A DNA stretch of 64,000 bases from NCBI RefSeq assembly GCF_005937885.2, contig NZ_CP042176.1, positions 6,753,501-6,817,500 on the forward strand, in the 5' to 3' direction. Source of the stretch: Bradyrhizobium sp. KBS0727. GTDB taxonomy: Bacteria > Pseudomonadota > Alphaproteobacteria > Rhizobiales > Xanthobacteraceae. Positions 1 to 8,538 of this stretch are shown piece by piece (positions within the stretch are counted from its first letter, which is position 1; each line of letters starts with the position of its first letter). A program made the position numbers and the translations under genes. Below the pieces are notes generated by a model. The model saw nothing but the letters and a program-made list of their open reading frames with translations. It was not told the DNA's origin and made no database searches.

Positions 1-832
1 GGCCGTCCTCGCGCACGATGTTCTGCTGCACCAGCGATCCGTCGCGTACTTGTGCCACGTCCTTCAACAAGATGGTGGCGCCGTTGACGAACTTAACCGG
101 CATTTGGTTGAGATCGTCGATCGATGCCGGTGTCGCGTTGGTTCGCACCGTGTATTGGGTTTCTCCGATCTTCGCGGTTCCCGACGGCAGCGTCAGGTTC
201 TGGGTATTGACCGCATTCACGATGTCGAGCGGCGTTAGCCCCCGGGACAGCAGCTTGTCCGGGTCGATATCGACCATGATCTGCCGATACTTTCCACCTG
301 CCGGCGTCGGCAGCGTGACGCCGGGAACCGGTGCCAGTTCCTGGCGAACGCGGTAGATGCCGAAGTCGTAGAGCTGCTGCTCGCTCAGGCTGTCAGAATT
401 GAGGCTGAGCTGCAACACGGGAACGCTCGACGCATTGAACTGCACCACGATCGGCGGCTCGATCCCGGGCGGCATCAGCGCGCGAATCGAATTCGTCGCA
501 GACACGATTTGCGCGATAGCGAGGTCGAGATTGACGTCGGGCTGGAAGTAGAGCTTCTGGATCGACAGACCATTGAGGGTCTGCACTTCCATGTTCTTGA
601 TGCCGTTGACGTTCGCGCTGATGGAATACTGGCTGTAGGTGCTGACGCGCTGCTCCATTTCCGGCGTGGTGAGGCCGGTGTATTGCCATATGACAGTCAC
701 CACCGGGATGCGAATTTCCGGAAAGATATCCGTCGGCATCGATCGGATCGCGGCCACGCCGAGAAACAGGATCAGCACTGCGACCACGTAGAACGTGTGC
801 GGAAACCTCAGCGCAAAACGAACAATGCCCAT
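1..832 (-). CDS. RND-family efflux pump inner-membrane subunit (partial)
   Basis: The first 277 codons of a resistance-nodulation-division (ACR_tran) permease are present; the gene runs off the left edge (family members are about 1,020-1,050 residues). Residues 14-30 form the first membrane helix, followed by the PTDIFPEI motif (33-40) typical of these trimeric proton antiporters and then by porter-domain sequence rich in small and hydrophobic residues. The ATG at 832 follows an AAGGA box 7 nt upstream. Such proteins work with a membrane-fusion protein and an outer-membrane channel to expel drugs, solvents or metals. The substrate cannot be told from this part. It lies 49 bp downstream of the DUF305 gene on the same strand, so cotranscription is likely. 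Confidence 0.93.
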   Translation of the reverse strand, partial: MGIVRFALRFPHTFYVVAVLILFLGVAAIRSMPTDIFPEIRIPVVTVIWQYTGLTTPEMEQRVSTYSQYSISANVNGIKNMEVQTLNGLSIQKLYFQPDVNLDLAIAQIVSATNSIRALMPPGIEPPIVVQFNASSVPVLQLSLNSDSLSEQQLYDFGIYRVRQELAPVPGVTLPTPAGGKYRQIMVDIDPDKLLSRGLTPLDIVNAVNTQNLTLPSGTAKIGETQYTVRTNATPASIDDLNQMPVKFVNGATILLKDVAQVRDGSLVQQNIVREDG

Positions 833-881
833 GATTTATCCTTGCAATAAAGTCCGGGCAAACGGCCCGCTGCCCACGCCG

Positions 882-1406
882 CTATTGCGACATCTTCATC
901 CCGCCAGGAACGGCCGAGCCACCCATCGGAGACGGTTGCGGTGACAGCTGCACGCCGGGCTGCTCCGTCGATTGCCTCCCGGACGACAGCCGTTCACCCA
1001 CGGCGTTCCGCATTGCCTTGATCTCCTTCTGCTGTGCCGCAACGATCTCCTGCGCCAGCTGACGAAGCTGCGCGTTATGTCCGTATTTCAATTCTGCCTT
1101 CGCCATGTCGACGGCGCCTTGATGGTGCGGCACCATCATTGCGACGAAATCCCTATCGACGTCGCCAGTCGGCTTGACCGTCATGTCCGCCATCATCCTG
1201 TTCATGGCGGCGACGTTCTCCGAAAGGAACGGCTGCTCCTCTGAATGATTGGCCCAGTCCGCCACATACTGGATGGGCATGGGCCTACCGAGGTGATCCC
1301 TCTTCGCCGGATCGTCCGCAAGGGCGAACGATGTCGCTGCGACCGACGCCGTGGTTGCCAGCGAGATGATGCGCTTGCGCATAAAGGATCGCGAGAACAG
1401 AACCAT
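882..1406 (-). CDS. DUF305 family exported protein
   Basis: A 174-residue protein with a signal peptide (about 1-30, cleavage after SFALA) and a DUF305 domain. The family hallmark HHQGAVDMA is at 94-102, in a His/Met-rich helical region. DUF305 proteins are periplasmic or secreted four-helix proteins of the ferritin-like type, and some (CopM of cyanobacteria) bind copper. The C-terminus ends in a Met/Gly/Pro-rich tail (about 150-174), compatible with metal binding. I chose the ATG at 1406 because GGAGGT lies directly upstream; longer in-frame starts lack this. With the RND pump downstream the pair may serve metal or stress export, but this is inference. Confidence 0.85.
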   Translation of the reverse strand: MVLFSRSFMRKRIISLATTASVAATSFALADDPAKRDHLGRPMPIQYVADWANHSEEQPFLSENVAAMNRMMADMTVKPTGDVDRDFVAMMVPHHQGAVDMAKAELKYGHNAQLRQLAQEIVAAQQKEIKAMRNAVGERLSSGRQSTEQPGVQLSPQPSPMGGSAVPGGMKMSQ

Positions 1407-1745
1407 CTTTACCTCCGGACACAGCCAAGTGTTGCGTGCGTCGACTTTTTCCACGGCCACGCTTTTGAGTTTCCCAGGCATCGTCTTTGGAGGGGCGCCC
1501 CCAACGAGACTTCCGGCAACGCAACACGGCCGGACGCCAGTTTGAACAATGGTCTCGGATCAACACGTTCTCAATTAAAAACCGATTTAGAATTCCAAGC
1601 TGGTCTCTTGCCGTCACACAACGCACCTATCTCACGCCACGTTGAAACGAGGTGAGTTATTGTTACTTTGATCGGTCGACCGCGGCTCCATCTCCTATAG
1701 CGAAGCCAAACGTTATTGGCTTTTCATATCCAACGGAGAAATCGA
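1407..1745. other. Divergent promoter region (339 bp)
   Basis: No coding sequence is convincing here. It separates two divergent genes for exported proteins and is more AT-rich than the flanks. It contains one copy of the shared inverted motif (1573-1590). Confidence 0.5.
1573..1590. promoter_or_regulatory. Inverted AT motif, copy 1 (AATTAAA-N5-ATTTAG)
   Basis: Exact match to AATTAAA-N5-ATTTAG, whose core (C/T)TAAA(A/T)-N4-ATTTAG is an inverted repeat. It lies 167 bp upstream of the DUF305 start and 155 bp upstream of the small exported protein. Three more copies lie upstream of genes at 7006, 7848 and 8748/8956. A shared regulator site is inferred. Confidence 0.4.
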
Positions 1746-1976
1746 ATGACCAAGCTGAAACTTCTGTCGGCCGCGCTGATGACCGCAGCCACGCTCGCAG
1801 CTCCTGCCATGGCTCGCGAGAGCAGCGCCGCTTCGCGGCACCAGGCTAATGCGACCACCACGTCCGGCGCGACCTATGTTGACGGTCGTGCCTGCATCCC
1901 GGCTCCGGCCGTCGGCGCATTTGCCACGCAGCCCTGGGATAACGGTGCCCCCTGCGAACCGACGTCGGTTAACTGA
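1746..1976 (+). CDS. Small exported protein of unknown function
   Basis: A 76-residue protein with a clear Sec signal peptide (MTKLKLLSAAL... cleavage after PAMA, residue 23). The mature part of about 53 residues has two cysteines, one in RACIPAP and one in APCEP near the C-terminus, that could form a disulfide. I chose the ATG at 1746 because GGAGAA lies just upstream and the signal peptide then begins at residue 1. I recognise no domain; similar short secreted proteins are common in Bradyrhizobium. It is divergent from the DUF305 gene and shares its promoter region. Confidence 0.7.
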   Translation: MTKLKLLSAALMTAATLAAPAMARESSAASRHQANATTTSGATYVDGRACIPAPAVGAFATQPWDNGAPCEPTSVN

Positions 1977-1989
1977 TCCGTCCGGATCA
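1974..1989. repeat. Short palindrome after the small exported gene
   Basis: TGATCC-GTCC-GGATCA overlaps the stop codon of the 1746-1976 gene. It has no T-run, so it is at most a weak transcript-end hairpin. Confidence 0.3.
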
Positions 1990-2296
1990 ACGACCGGCCT
2001 GGCAATTTCGCTGGTGCCAAGTAACAGATCCGGATCGATAGCGGTCCGGACTGGGCGCTTACGTTACCGCACTCGAAGAGGTCGGACTGGCATTGAAGTT
2101 CTGTCAGCCCTGCTTTCTTTCTCGTGTCCAATCATGCCTTTCGAGAACCGAACACGTCGGAGCGCTTGAGCTTTACGCGCAATCAACGCATCACGGCTGC
2201 GCAAGACTTTCGACGCTGGTCTCGACGCAGGTCATTGCTGCTCGCCAGCTGGCGCGGCAGACCGAACGACATCCTGTAGCCCCCTGGAGAACAACC
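1990..2296. other. Intergenic region without a recognisable gene
   Basis: About 300 bp between two genes for exported proteins. Open frames here have no ribosome binding site or recognisable protein. I see nothing else in it. Confidence 0.4.
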
Positions 2297-2615
2297 ATGC
2301 TGATCCACCTGCCGATCGTTATCCTGGCTTCCCTGCACCCCATCGCTGGCGCCAACGCCGTTCCGCAATTCGATATCGCGCGGGAGTGCCGGGACGAAGG
2401 CGACACAAAGGAAATGCAACAGCGATGCACGGACGATGAGGCACAAGCGCGCAAACAACTTCAGGCGGAATGGATGCAATTCAGTCCCCGGCGCCATAAT
2501 CCAGTGCAACGGGGAAACCAACATCGACAGTACCCCCAGTTATGTTGAACTGCAGACGTGCCTCGAAATGGAGAGAGACGTGAGGGTTGAAAGAGAGGCT
2601 GAGACGCCGAAGTAA
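2297..2615 (+). pseudogene. Small exported protein gene with a +1 frameshift
   Basis: The ATG at 2297 follows GGAGA 6 nt upstream and opens a signal peptide (MLIHLPIVILASLHPIAGANA) and a Cys/acidic region (FDIARECRDEGDTK, then QQRCTDDEAQARKQLQ). The frame then runs into meaningless Arg/Gln sequence and stops at 2548. One base later the other frame reads PGAIIQCNGETNID...YVELQTCLEMERDV and stops at 2615. The switch falls at a CCCC run (2486-2489): three C's would join both halves into one protein of about 105 residues with four cysteines. The joined product resembles a small Cys-containing exported family I associate with Bradyrhizobium. Real mutation, assembly error and programmed shift are all possible. 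Confidence 0.65.
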
Positions 2616-2763
2616 CGTTGACCGCGTCCATCGCGGATCGCTTAGCTCAATTGTCGTAGCAATGAAAAATGGCCAGGTGGGAAAGAGCCTCCGGGACGCT
2701 TGCCGAATAGGTCCTATTTCGGCGCTCTCATCTCAATTTCTGAGGAAAGTCGTTCCGTAGAGT

Positions 2764-2798
2764 CGGCGCCGTGGACGCTTCCGGCGTCCACGGTGCCG
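2764..2798. terminator. Strong hairpin downstream of fdhA
   Basis: A 15-bp stem (one G-T pair) with a TTCCG loop sits 30 bp past the fdhA stop. There is no T-run on either strand, so a Rho-independent role is uncertain; it may stabilise the transcript end. Confidence 0.45.
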
Positions 2799-2827
2799 TT
2801 TGCTGCGGGGGAGTATCGGCGACACGA

Positions 2828-4036
2828 TCAGGCCGCTTTGGCGAGTTGTCCATGCGGATCGATGACGAATTTGCTTGCGATGCCGGCGTCGAATGATTTG
2901 TAACCTTCCGGCGCCTGCTCGAGATCGATCACCTTAACATTGACGATCTTGGCGATGGGCAGTCTGTCCCAAAGTATCGCCTGCATGAGCTGGCGATTGT
3001 ATTTCAGCACCGGCGTCTGGCCGGTGTGCAGAGAATGGGACTTTGCCCAGCCGAGACCGAAGCGCAGGCTGAGGTTACCCTGTTTGGCCGCCTGATCCTT
3101 TGCGCCCGGATCGTCGGTGACATACAAGCCGGGAATACCGATCGCGCCGGCTGCGCGGGTGATCTCCATCAGGCTGTTCAGCACGACCGCAGGCGCTTCA
3201 ATTAACTGTCCGGTTGCTCCTTGCGCCTTTGCTTCGAAGCCGACGCAGTCGATCGCGCAGTCGACTTCGGGAACGCCGAGGACATCTGCAACCAGTTCGC
3301 CCAGGCGATCGTGCCTGGTGAGGTCGACCGGCTCGAAGCCAACGCTCCTGGCATGGGCAAGTCGCTCCTGGTTCATGTCGCCGATCAGCACCGCTGCTGC
3401 GCCAAGGATGCGCGCAGACGCCGCGGCCGCGAGGCCGACCGGCCCCGCACCGGCGACATACACCGTCGACCCGACGCCGACCTTGGCCGTCACGGCCCCG
3501 TGAAATCCCGTCGGCAGAATATCGGAAAGGCAGGTCAGATCACGGATCTTTTCCATCGCGTGCGCCTTGTCCGGAAACTTCAGCAGGTTGAAATCTGCGT
3601 AAGGCACCATCACGTATTCGGCCTGCCCGCCGATCCATCCACCCATGTCGACATATCCGAATGCGCCCCCGGCGCGGTCGGAGTTGACGTGAAGGCAGAC
3701 GCCGGTGTCGCCCTCTCGACAGGTCCGGCAGCGACCGCACGCCACGTTGAAAGGCACCGATACGAGGTCGCCGACCTTGAGATACTCGACGTCTCGGCCT
3801 TTCTCGATCACCTCGCCGGTGATCTCGTGTCCGAGGACCATCCCGGCCGGCGCCGTCGTGCGGCCCCGGACCATGTGCTGGTCGGAACCGCAGATATTCG
3901 TCGTTACGACCCTGAGGATGACACCGTGGTCAATCGCCTTCCCCGCCGGATTGCGGAAAGACGGAAAGTCGATGTTCTGAACCTCGACGCTGCCGGGCTT
4001 GATGTAGACAACGCCACGATTGGAATTGGAAGCCAT
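2828..4036 (-). CDS. fdhA: Glutathione-independent formaldehyde dehydrogenase
   Basis: A 402-residue zinc- and NAD-dependent alcohol dehydrogenase-family enzyme of the FdhA type, which oxidises formaldehyde to formate without glutathione (Pseudomonas putida enzyme, 398 residues). Visible motifs: catalytic-zinc Cys49 in CGSDQH, GHEITGEV near 68, the structural-zinc cysteine cluster CGRCRTC...GVC near 105, and the Rossmann motif GAGPVGLAAAA. The C-terminal DPGAKDQAAKQGNLS segment is typical of FdhA. I chose the ATG at 4036 because GAGGAG lies just upstream; the frame is open further upstream but lacks FdhA-like sequence. It stands alone, so formaldehyde detoxification rather than a methylotrophy operon is the simplest reading. 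Confidence 0.93.
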   Translation of the reverse strand: MASNSNRGVVYIKPGSVEVQNIDFPSFRNPAGKAIDHGVILRVVTTNICGSDQHMVRGRTTAPAGMVLGHEITGEVIEKGRDVEYLKVGDLVSVPFNVACGRCRTCREGDTGVCLHVNSDRAGGAFGYVDMGGWIGGQAEYVMVPYADFNLLKFPDKAHAMEKIRDLTCLSDILPTGFHGAVTAKVGVGSTVYVAGAGPVGLAAAASARILGAAAVLIGDMNQERLAHARSVGFEPVDLTRHDRLGELVADVLGVPEVDCAIDCVGFEAKAQGATGQLIEAPAVVLNSLMEITRAAGAIGIPGLYVTDDPGAKDQAAKQGNLSLRFGLGWAKSHSLHTGQTPVLKYNRQLMQAILWDRLPIAKIVNVKVIDLEQAPEGYKSFDAGIASKFVIDPHGQLAKAA

Positions 4037-4362
4037 CTGCAATCTCCTCTGGGTCTCACTGCCAGACTTGCCGAACGCGGATTTGCGGACGGATCCAGGG
4101 ATGTCATCCCGTGCCGGCAGCAACCGGTTGAAAGGAATTGGCGATGCGCCGCCGAACGACTTTCCCCGTCTTGCTGCGACCCGCCCGAGATTGCGCCAAT
4201 TCTCGTCGGCATTCCCGCCTGGTCGGATGCGTCGCACCTCGTTAGCAACCACTAACGTCCTGGACTTCGATTCGCAGAATTTGTGTGTCCGAAGTCGATA
4301 TGGCCAATAAGCCAAGTTCGGAGAGAAGCCTCATTCACTTGCTCGGTGAGCCGAGTAGAAGC
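4037..4362. other. fdhA promoter region / intergenic
   Basis: No gene is seen between the fdhA start and the end of the MFS gene upstream (both on the minus strand). It holds one inverted repeat (4240-4257) that could be an operator. Confidence 0.4.
4240..4257. promoter_or_regulatory. Candidate operator upstream of fdhA
   Basis: CGTTAG-CAACCA-CTAACG is a perfect 6-bp inverted repeat with a 6-bp spacer, about 200 bp upstream of the fdhA start. The shape fits a dimeric repressor site; no regulator gene is adjacent. The role is inferred. Confidence 0.3.
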
Positions 4363-5757
4363 CTACCCGCCACTTTGTGGCTTGGCGGCCAGACGCAGGA
4401 CGCTCATTCCGCATCCAACCACGGCGAACACCGCACCAAGCGCCAGCGCAAACGTGGCGCCCTCGCGACCGACGAGACCAAAACACAGCGCCGCAAGCGC
4501 GGCTCCGATCGTCTGTCCCATCAGGCGCGCCGTCGCCACCGTGCCGCTCGCGCTTCCAGCACGATCGGCCGGCGCGCTGGACATCAAGGCCTTCATATTC
4601 GGCGCCTGAAAAAAGCCAAATCCGCATCCACAGATGGCCATGCGCCAGGCGATATCCATGACATGCGGGTTCTGCGGAAGCATCGCCAGCAGAACCATCC
4701 CCAGGCTGAGCAACGCAAGCCCGAGGCCGCCGAGAATTCCGGCGGGATGGCGGTCGGATAAACGTCCGGCGATCGGCGCCATGATGGCCACCACAAGGGG
4801 CCAGGGGGTCATGAAAAATCCGGTTTCGACCTGCGAACGGCCAAGAATGTCCTCGAAGTAAAATGGCAGGGAGACAAAAGCCAGGCCCTGGACTGCAAAG
4901 GAGCAGATCGCGGTGGCCGTGGACAGAGCGAAGATCGGCCTGCGAAACAGGTCGATCGGCAGTACCGGCGCGGGAGACTCCGCCTGCCTGCTGATCAGAG
5001 CCCAACCAAGCAGTACGGCGGAGGCAAGCTCGATCGATATGAGCCCAGCCCGCTCGTGATGGGCAGCGCTTCCGATACCGAGAATGAAAAGGCCGAGACA
5101 GCCCGCAGCCATCAGCGCGCCGGCAAAATCGAAGGCGTACGCCGCTCTTGGGGTGCGCGGCAATGTCTTCAAACCGACCAGAATCGCGACGACGCCAAAG
5201 GGAATGTTGACGGCAAACAGCCAGGTCCACGGCCCAATCGCGAGAATGCCCGACGCAATCGTCGGGCCGATCGTGAAAGCAGTCGCGACGACTAATGCAT
5301 TGTATCCGAAACCCCGACCCTGCAAGCGGCCCGGATAAACGAAGCGGACCAATGCCGTATTCACACTCATGATACCACCAGCGCCGAGACCCTGAAGCGT
5401 GCGCGCCGTCAGCAGGCTGGGCAACGACCATGCACATGCACAGAGAACCGACGCCAGCGTGAACAGCAGAAGACCCCCGAGATAGATTCGGTGGTGACCG
5501 ATGACCTCGCCAAACGCGGCGAGCGGCAACAGCGTTGCGACCATGGCGATCTGATAGACGTTCACCACCCAGATGACATCGGCGGGGCCGGCATGAAGAT
5601 CGGCAGCGACAGCGGGGAGAGCGATGTTCGCGATCGCCGTGTCCAAAGACGCCATTGCCAGGGCCGTGAAGATGGCAGCGGCGGCCCATCTCCGGCGGTC
5701 CACAGCCAGACCATCGAGTGCAACCGGCTCATTCGCCGAAATTGTTTCCGCCGACAT
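4363..5757 (-). CDS. MFS drug-resistance transporter, DHA2 (14-TM) type
   Basis: A 464-residue major facilitator antiporter. Helix 1 (about 25-48) carries LAMASLDTAIANIALPAV, the DHA2 motif D1 with its membrane-embedded Asp. LTARTLQGLGAGGIMSVN is the helix-4 Arg motif, and a second copy of motif A appears as GRLSDRHPAG in the C-terminal half. Proteins of this group (SmvA, QacA relatives) export cationic drugs or other toxic compounds with proton uptake. The length and repeated hydrophobic segments fit 14 helices. The ATG at 5757 follows GGGAGA. No regulator or fusion protein is adjacent, so the substrate is unknown. Confidence 0.9.
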   Translation of the reverse strand: MSAETISANEPVALDGLAVDRRRWAAAAIFTALAMASLDTAIANIALPAVAADLHAGPADVIWVVNVYQIAMVATLLPLAAFGEVIGHHRIYLGGLLLFTLASVLCACAWSLPSLLTARTLQGLGAGGIMSVNTALVRFVYPGRLQGRGFGYNALVVATAFTIGPTIASGILAIGPWTWLFAVNIPFGVVAILVGLKTLPRTPRAAYAFDFAGALMAAGCLGLFILGIGSAAHHERAGLISIELASAVLLGWALISRQAESPAPVLPIDLFRRPIFALSTATAICSFAVQGLAFVSLPFYFEDILGRSQVETGFFMTPWPLVVAIMAPIAGRLSDRHPAGILGGLGLALLSLGMVLLAMLPQNPHVMDIAWRMAICGCGFGFFQAPNMKALMSSAPADRAGSASGTVATARLMGQTIGAALAALCFGLVGREGATFALALGAVFAVVGCGMSVLRLAAKPQSGG

Positions 5758-5790
5758 GCGAGTTCTCCCATATGCAGCATGCGCGAGCCA

Positions 5791-6153
5791 TCAATCGTCG
5801 TCCGGACCGTAATAGCTGTTCAGCAGATGGTACTGACCACCTTTTCTTCCGTAAACCTGATGCAGGCATCTGCCTTGGGTACAGATGCCGGCCTGGGTAC
5901 CGCAGCGAAGGCGCCCGAAATGCAAAACGAGAATTTTCGAGTTCGCGAAATAGCCGGCGAAATACGGCTGAGCCACCAGGTCGGGTCCACACATTCGCGA
6001 TAGCGTCTTATGGACTTCCGGCGGCAATACGCTGACATTTCCGGCATCCCATGTCTTGTCCTCGAAGGAACTCGCGCGGGCAAACGTCGGCGTTGACTGG
6101 CCGAGAAAGCCGAGCAGAATCGTCCATGTGACGAGACGAGCAACCACAATCAT
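5791..6153 (-). CDS. Small Cys-rich exported protein, unknown function
   Basis: A 120-residue protein with a signal peptide (about 1-25, ending QSTPTFA). The mature part has four cysteines (RMCGPD, RLRCGTQ, GICTQ, GRCLHQ), consistent with two disulfides in the periplasm. The C-terminus GGQYHLLNSYYGPDDD is polar and Tyr-rich. I recognise no named domain. I chose the ATG at 6153 because GAGAGG precedes it and the signal peptide then starts properly; the frame is open further upstream. It precedes the MFS gene by 33 bp on the same strand, so read-through is possible. Confidence 0.7.
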   Translation of the reverse strand: MIVVARLVTWTILLGFLGQSTPTFARASSFEDKTWDAGNVSVLPPEVHKTLSRMCGPDLVAQPYFAGYFANSKILVLHFGRLRCGTQAGICTQGRCLHQVYGRKGGQYHLLNSYYGPDDD

Positions 6154-6184
6154 CCTCTCACGTTTCGGGTTCAGCGAATTCGCT

Positions 6185-6373
6185 CTAGCCGCCGCGGACA
6201 TTTTGAATGATCGATATCGCGTCGCTGGCCGGGAAGGTATGTCTAAGGGCTTCGTCAAGTCGTTGATCTGCAAGTTCCCGATCCGTATTTCGCGCTCTCC
6301 GCTTCGCGGAACGTGATTTTCCCTGATCCCTGATCGGACGCTTACTCGACGACCGGTCGCTCCTGACACTCAT
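6185..6373 (-). CDS. Small soluble protein with a TFPASD motif
   Basis: A 62-residue basic protein whose C-terminal half contains LDEALRHTFPASDAISI. This matches a short motif (DEAL-x-x-TFPASD) that I know from small uncharacterised proteins of Bradyrhizobium and other alphaproteobacteria. The N-terminus is rich in Ser/Arg/Lys and looks disordered. The start is well supported: AAGGAG lies 6 nt before the ATG at 6373. It lies 31 bp upstream of the Cys-rich exported gene, so the two could form a small operon downstream of dps. Function unknown. Confidence 0.7.
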   Translation of the reverse strand: MSVRSDRSSSKRPIRDQGKSRSAKRRARNTDRELADQRLDEALRHTFPASDAISIIQNVRGG

Positions 6374-6511
6374 TGGCGCTCCTTATTCGGACTCGAGTTC
6401 GGACGAACGGGTCGCATTTGACGTTGAGCCGACCCCTTGCATCCATCAATAGGTCGGAACCGAGAGGTACCCACAAGAACAAGCTTCTGCAGCTCGTCTC
6501 GCGACTTGGCC

Positions 6512-7006
6512 TCAAGCATGCCGGCCGCATTCAAAGAGGAACCAGGCTCGCCCCTCTGCTTCATCAATCCAGTTCTCCAGCAGGCTCGCCGTGGCCACAT
6601 CCCCTGCCTCGTCACAGAGCGAATGCACCTCGCGCATGTTCCGCGTCAGTGTTTTGTTGTCTTCCCGGAGTTCAACGATCATGTCGAACGGCTTAACGTA
6701 TTCAGCATCGTTGTCCACGATGCGCTGAAAACGCGAAATCTGCCCGATGGAACGAAGGGTCCCTCCTCCCAGCTTTCGTGCCCGCTCGGCAATGGCGTCC
6801 GTCATCGACAAAATCTGTTGGCCTTGATCGTCGAGCATCAAATGATAATCGCGGAAGTGCGGACCAGACATATGCCAATGAAAGTTTTTTGTTTTTAGAT
6901 ACAGCACAAACACGTCTGCGAGCAGTGGAAGCAACGCTTGCGAAACGTCATGAGCGGCTTTTTCAGAAAGAGTCTCAGGAGTCTTGAGTGACGCTCTGTC
7001 CAACAT
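6512..7006 (-). CDS. dps: Dps/ferritin-like DNA-protection protein
   Basis: A 164-residue member of the Dps family, dodecameric proteins that oxidise and store iron and shield DNA during starvation and oxidative stress. The signature KTKNFHWHMSGPHF with the downstream HLMLDD places the usual iron-site residues at His43, His55 and Asp59, and AERARKLGG follows. Length is typical (about 160). I chose the ATG at 7006 because GAGGT lies upstream and the family N-terminus starts here. Its promoter region carries a copy of the AATTAAA-N5-ATTTAG motif 109 bp upstream. Confidence 0.9.
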   Translation of the reverse strand: MLDRASLKTPETLSEKAAHDVSQALLPLLADVFVLYLKTKNFHWHMSGPHFRDYHLMLDDQGQQILSMTDAIAERARKLGGGTLRSIGQISRFQRIVDNDAEYVKPFDMIVELREDNKTLTRNMREVHSLCDEAGDVATASLLENWIDEAEGRAWFLFECGRHA

Positions 7007-7114
7007 AACCGTGACCTCGTCGATGATTGGCTTGACCGGAAGCAGACAGCGCGGATGTCTGAATTGCCGCGCCCACCGCACCACCTACAAATCCATCCTG
7101 GCCTCGAGCTTTTC

Positions 7115-7132
7115 AATTAAATAGAAATTTAG
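7115..7132. promoter_or_regulatory. Inverted AT motif, copy 2, upstream of dps
   Basis: Exact AATTAAA-N5-ATTTAG, 109 bp upstream of the dps start. Its core TTAAAT-N4-ATTTAG is a near-perfect palindrome. Confidence 0.45.
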
Positions 7133-7733
7133 CCCTGCGCGGATCAACGGATGAAGTGTGCCAGCGGGTCGCGGCTTCCGCAGGCCCGGGGACCGTCAGC
7201 GCATGCAGCGAGAAGGCAGATATCGCGGCAGCTGATCCAGAATGAATTCGTATTTAGTCGACAAGCGCGCCCGACGCCCTATCTCCGCCTGATCTCCAAG
7301 GTGTTGCACGTTACGTCGGCCGAGCGTTTGTCAATGACGAGAGCGGTATGGGATTTCCGGCAATGACCTCTTTCTACCAATTGGGCATTCTCGCAGCATC
7401 GCGTGGCGAGGGCCTGCATCCAAAGCTCCAGGCCTTGCTTGAGCGTACGGCCGCCTCTCCGTTTTCGGAGGTCTCGTTGCGCCGTGATGGGATGATCCAG
7501 GCGGGACCGAGTCCAAATTCGGAAGGCGCCCCGTCAGGGATCAACGTGACGCCGTTCGCGCGAGAATTGACCCGCCCGGTTGTCGCTGCTGCGCCGGAAC
7601 CGCAAATGCAAAAGGGCCGCTTGAATTGCACGGTTCGAGAGTAGTAGGCGCGTAGGCATACCCCAACCAAAAGCGAATTCATGCTACGCACGCATCGGCG
7701 ATTGGCAAAGCAATTGGAAGACCATAGCTCGAA

Positions 7734-7751
7734 TACTAAAATCGAATTTAC
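7734..7751. promoter_or_regulatory. Inverted AT motif, copy 3, upstream of SnoaL-like gene
   Basis: TACTAAA-N5-ATTTAC matches the motif with three changes and keeps spacing. It lies 96 bp upstream of the start at 7848. Confidence 0.35.
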
Positions 7752-7847
7752 TTGAGCTGAACGGCGTTGTCGCGATGTTGATCTCGTCGCTGGATGTATC
7801 CGCGAAAGCTGCCGTGGATTGCCGCTATGAATCGAAAGGCCCGTTGG

Positions 7848-8399
7848 ATGACAGACAGCGAAATTGCAACCAATCTTCAGAGGTTGCCGGAAGCGCCAAT
7901 CAATTCTCACGACGAACTCCTCCTCTGGCACGTTCTTCATCGTCTTGAGGTGACATATTGGTACGACGTTGACGTCAACGAAGGGCGCACTGCCCATGAA
8001 TTCTTCACTCCGGACGCCGTGAAGATAGTGGGTCACAACCGGTTTGAAGGGCGTGAACAAATCCGGGCATTTTATGAATGGCGTGCTCGCCAAAGCGGCC
8101 CGGAGGCGGTGCGTCAACTGGGAATTAGCGGCCTGAGAGCCGTGCGTCACCTGGTCTCCAATCTATATGTCGCGTCGAGCAGCGAACGTTGCGCGACTGT
8201 GCGGGGCATCGTAACTTTCTATGGTGGTGCGTCGAAGCATCAATCAAATCCCCCTATGGTGGCAGATTTCATCAATGAGTGTGTATTGAACAACGACGAC
8301 GTGTGGCAATTCAAATCACACACACTCCGGCCGGTATTCATGAGTAAAGTGACGCCTCAGGAAATGCTGATCGACCCCAATTTCCTAAAGCACACGTAA
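7848..8399 (+). CDS. SnoaL/NTF2-like protein
   Basis: A protein of about 183 residues with an NTF2-like (SnoaL) cone fold. The N-terminal helix is followed by LLLWHVLHRLEVTYWYDVDVNEGR, then FFTPDAVKIVGHNRFEGREQIRAFYEWR, the usual FEG-x-x-x-I-x-x-F pattern, and a beta-sheet part RHLVSNLYVAS...RGIVTFYGG. Such proteins are small isomerases, hydratases or ring-hydroxylase small-subunit relatives; the substrate cannot be read. The ATG at 7848 has AAAGG 8 nt upstream; other in-frame starts at 7794 and 7827 are possible. It stands alone. Confidence 0.75.
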   Translation: MTDSEIATNLQRLPEAPINSHDELLLWHVLHRLEVTYWYDVDVNEGRTAHEFFTPDAVKIVGHNRFEGREQIRAFYEWRARQSGPEAVRQLGISGLRAVRHLVSNLYVASSSERCATVRGIVTFYGGASKHQSNPPMVADFINECVLNNDDVWQFKSHTLRPVFMSKVTPQEMLIDPNFLKHT

Positions 8400-8538
8400 G
8401 CGACCAGATGGATCATCGCGGCGACCGATCCAAAACCGGGCCGATATTATTCGTCTGGGCCAGGGCGAAATGCGACTGACACTAATTTTTTTGCGGAACG
8501 TTCGCTTCAGCACCGCACGCCGTCGGGATTGGCGACCA

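Larger units (their letters stand above)
7007..7847. other. Long intergenic stretch (about 840 bp) without a convincing gene
   Basis: Several open frames exist on both strands but none has a good ribosome binding site, a recognisable domain or normal codon use. It contains two copies of the shared inverted motif, one near each end (7115-7132 next to dps, 7734-7751 next to the SnoaL-like gene). The middle 600 bp may be decayed coding sequence. Confidence 0.45.

Noticed and set aside
4331..5689. 452-codon frame on the minus strand within the MFS gene
   Set aside because: Shifted frame of the transporter; product is Arg/Cys/Ser-rich without helices.
6370..6615. 81-codon minus-strand frame between dps and the TFPASD gene
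   Set aside because: Overlaps the dps end, has no ribosome binding site and no recognisable product.
7374..8150. 258-codon minus-strand frame overlapping the SnoaL-like gene
   Set aside because: No ribosome binding site or recognisable domain, and it crosses the SnoaL-like gene and an AT motif copy.
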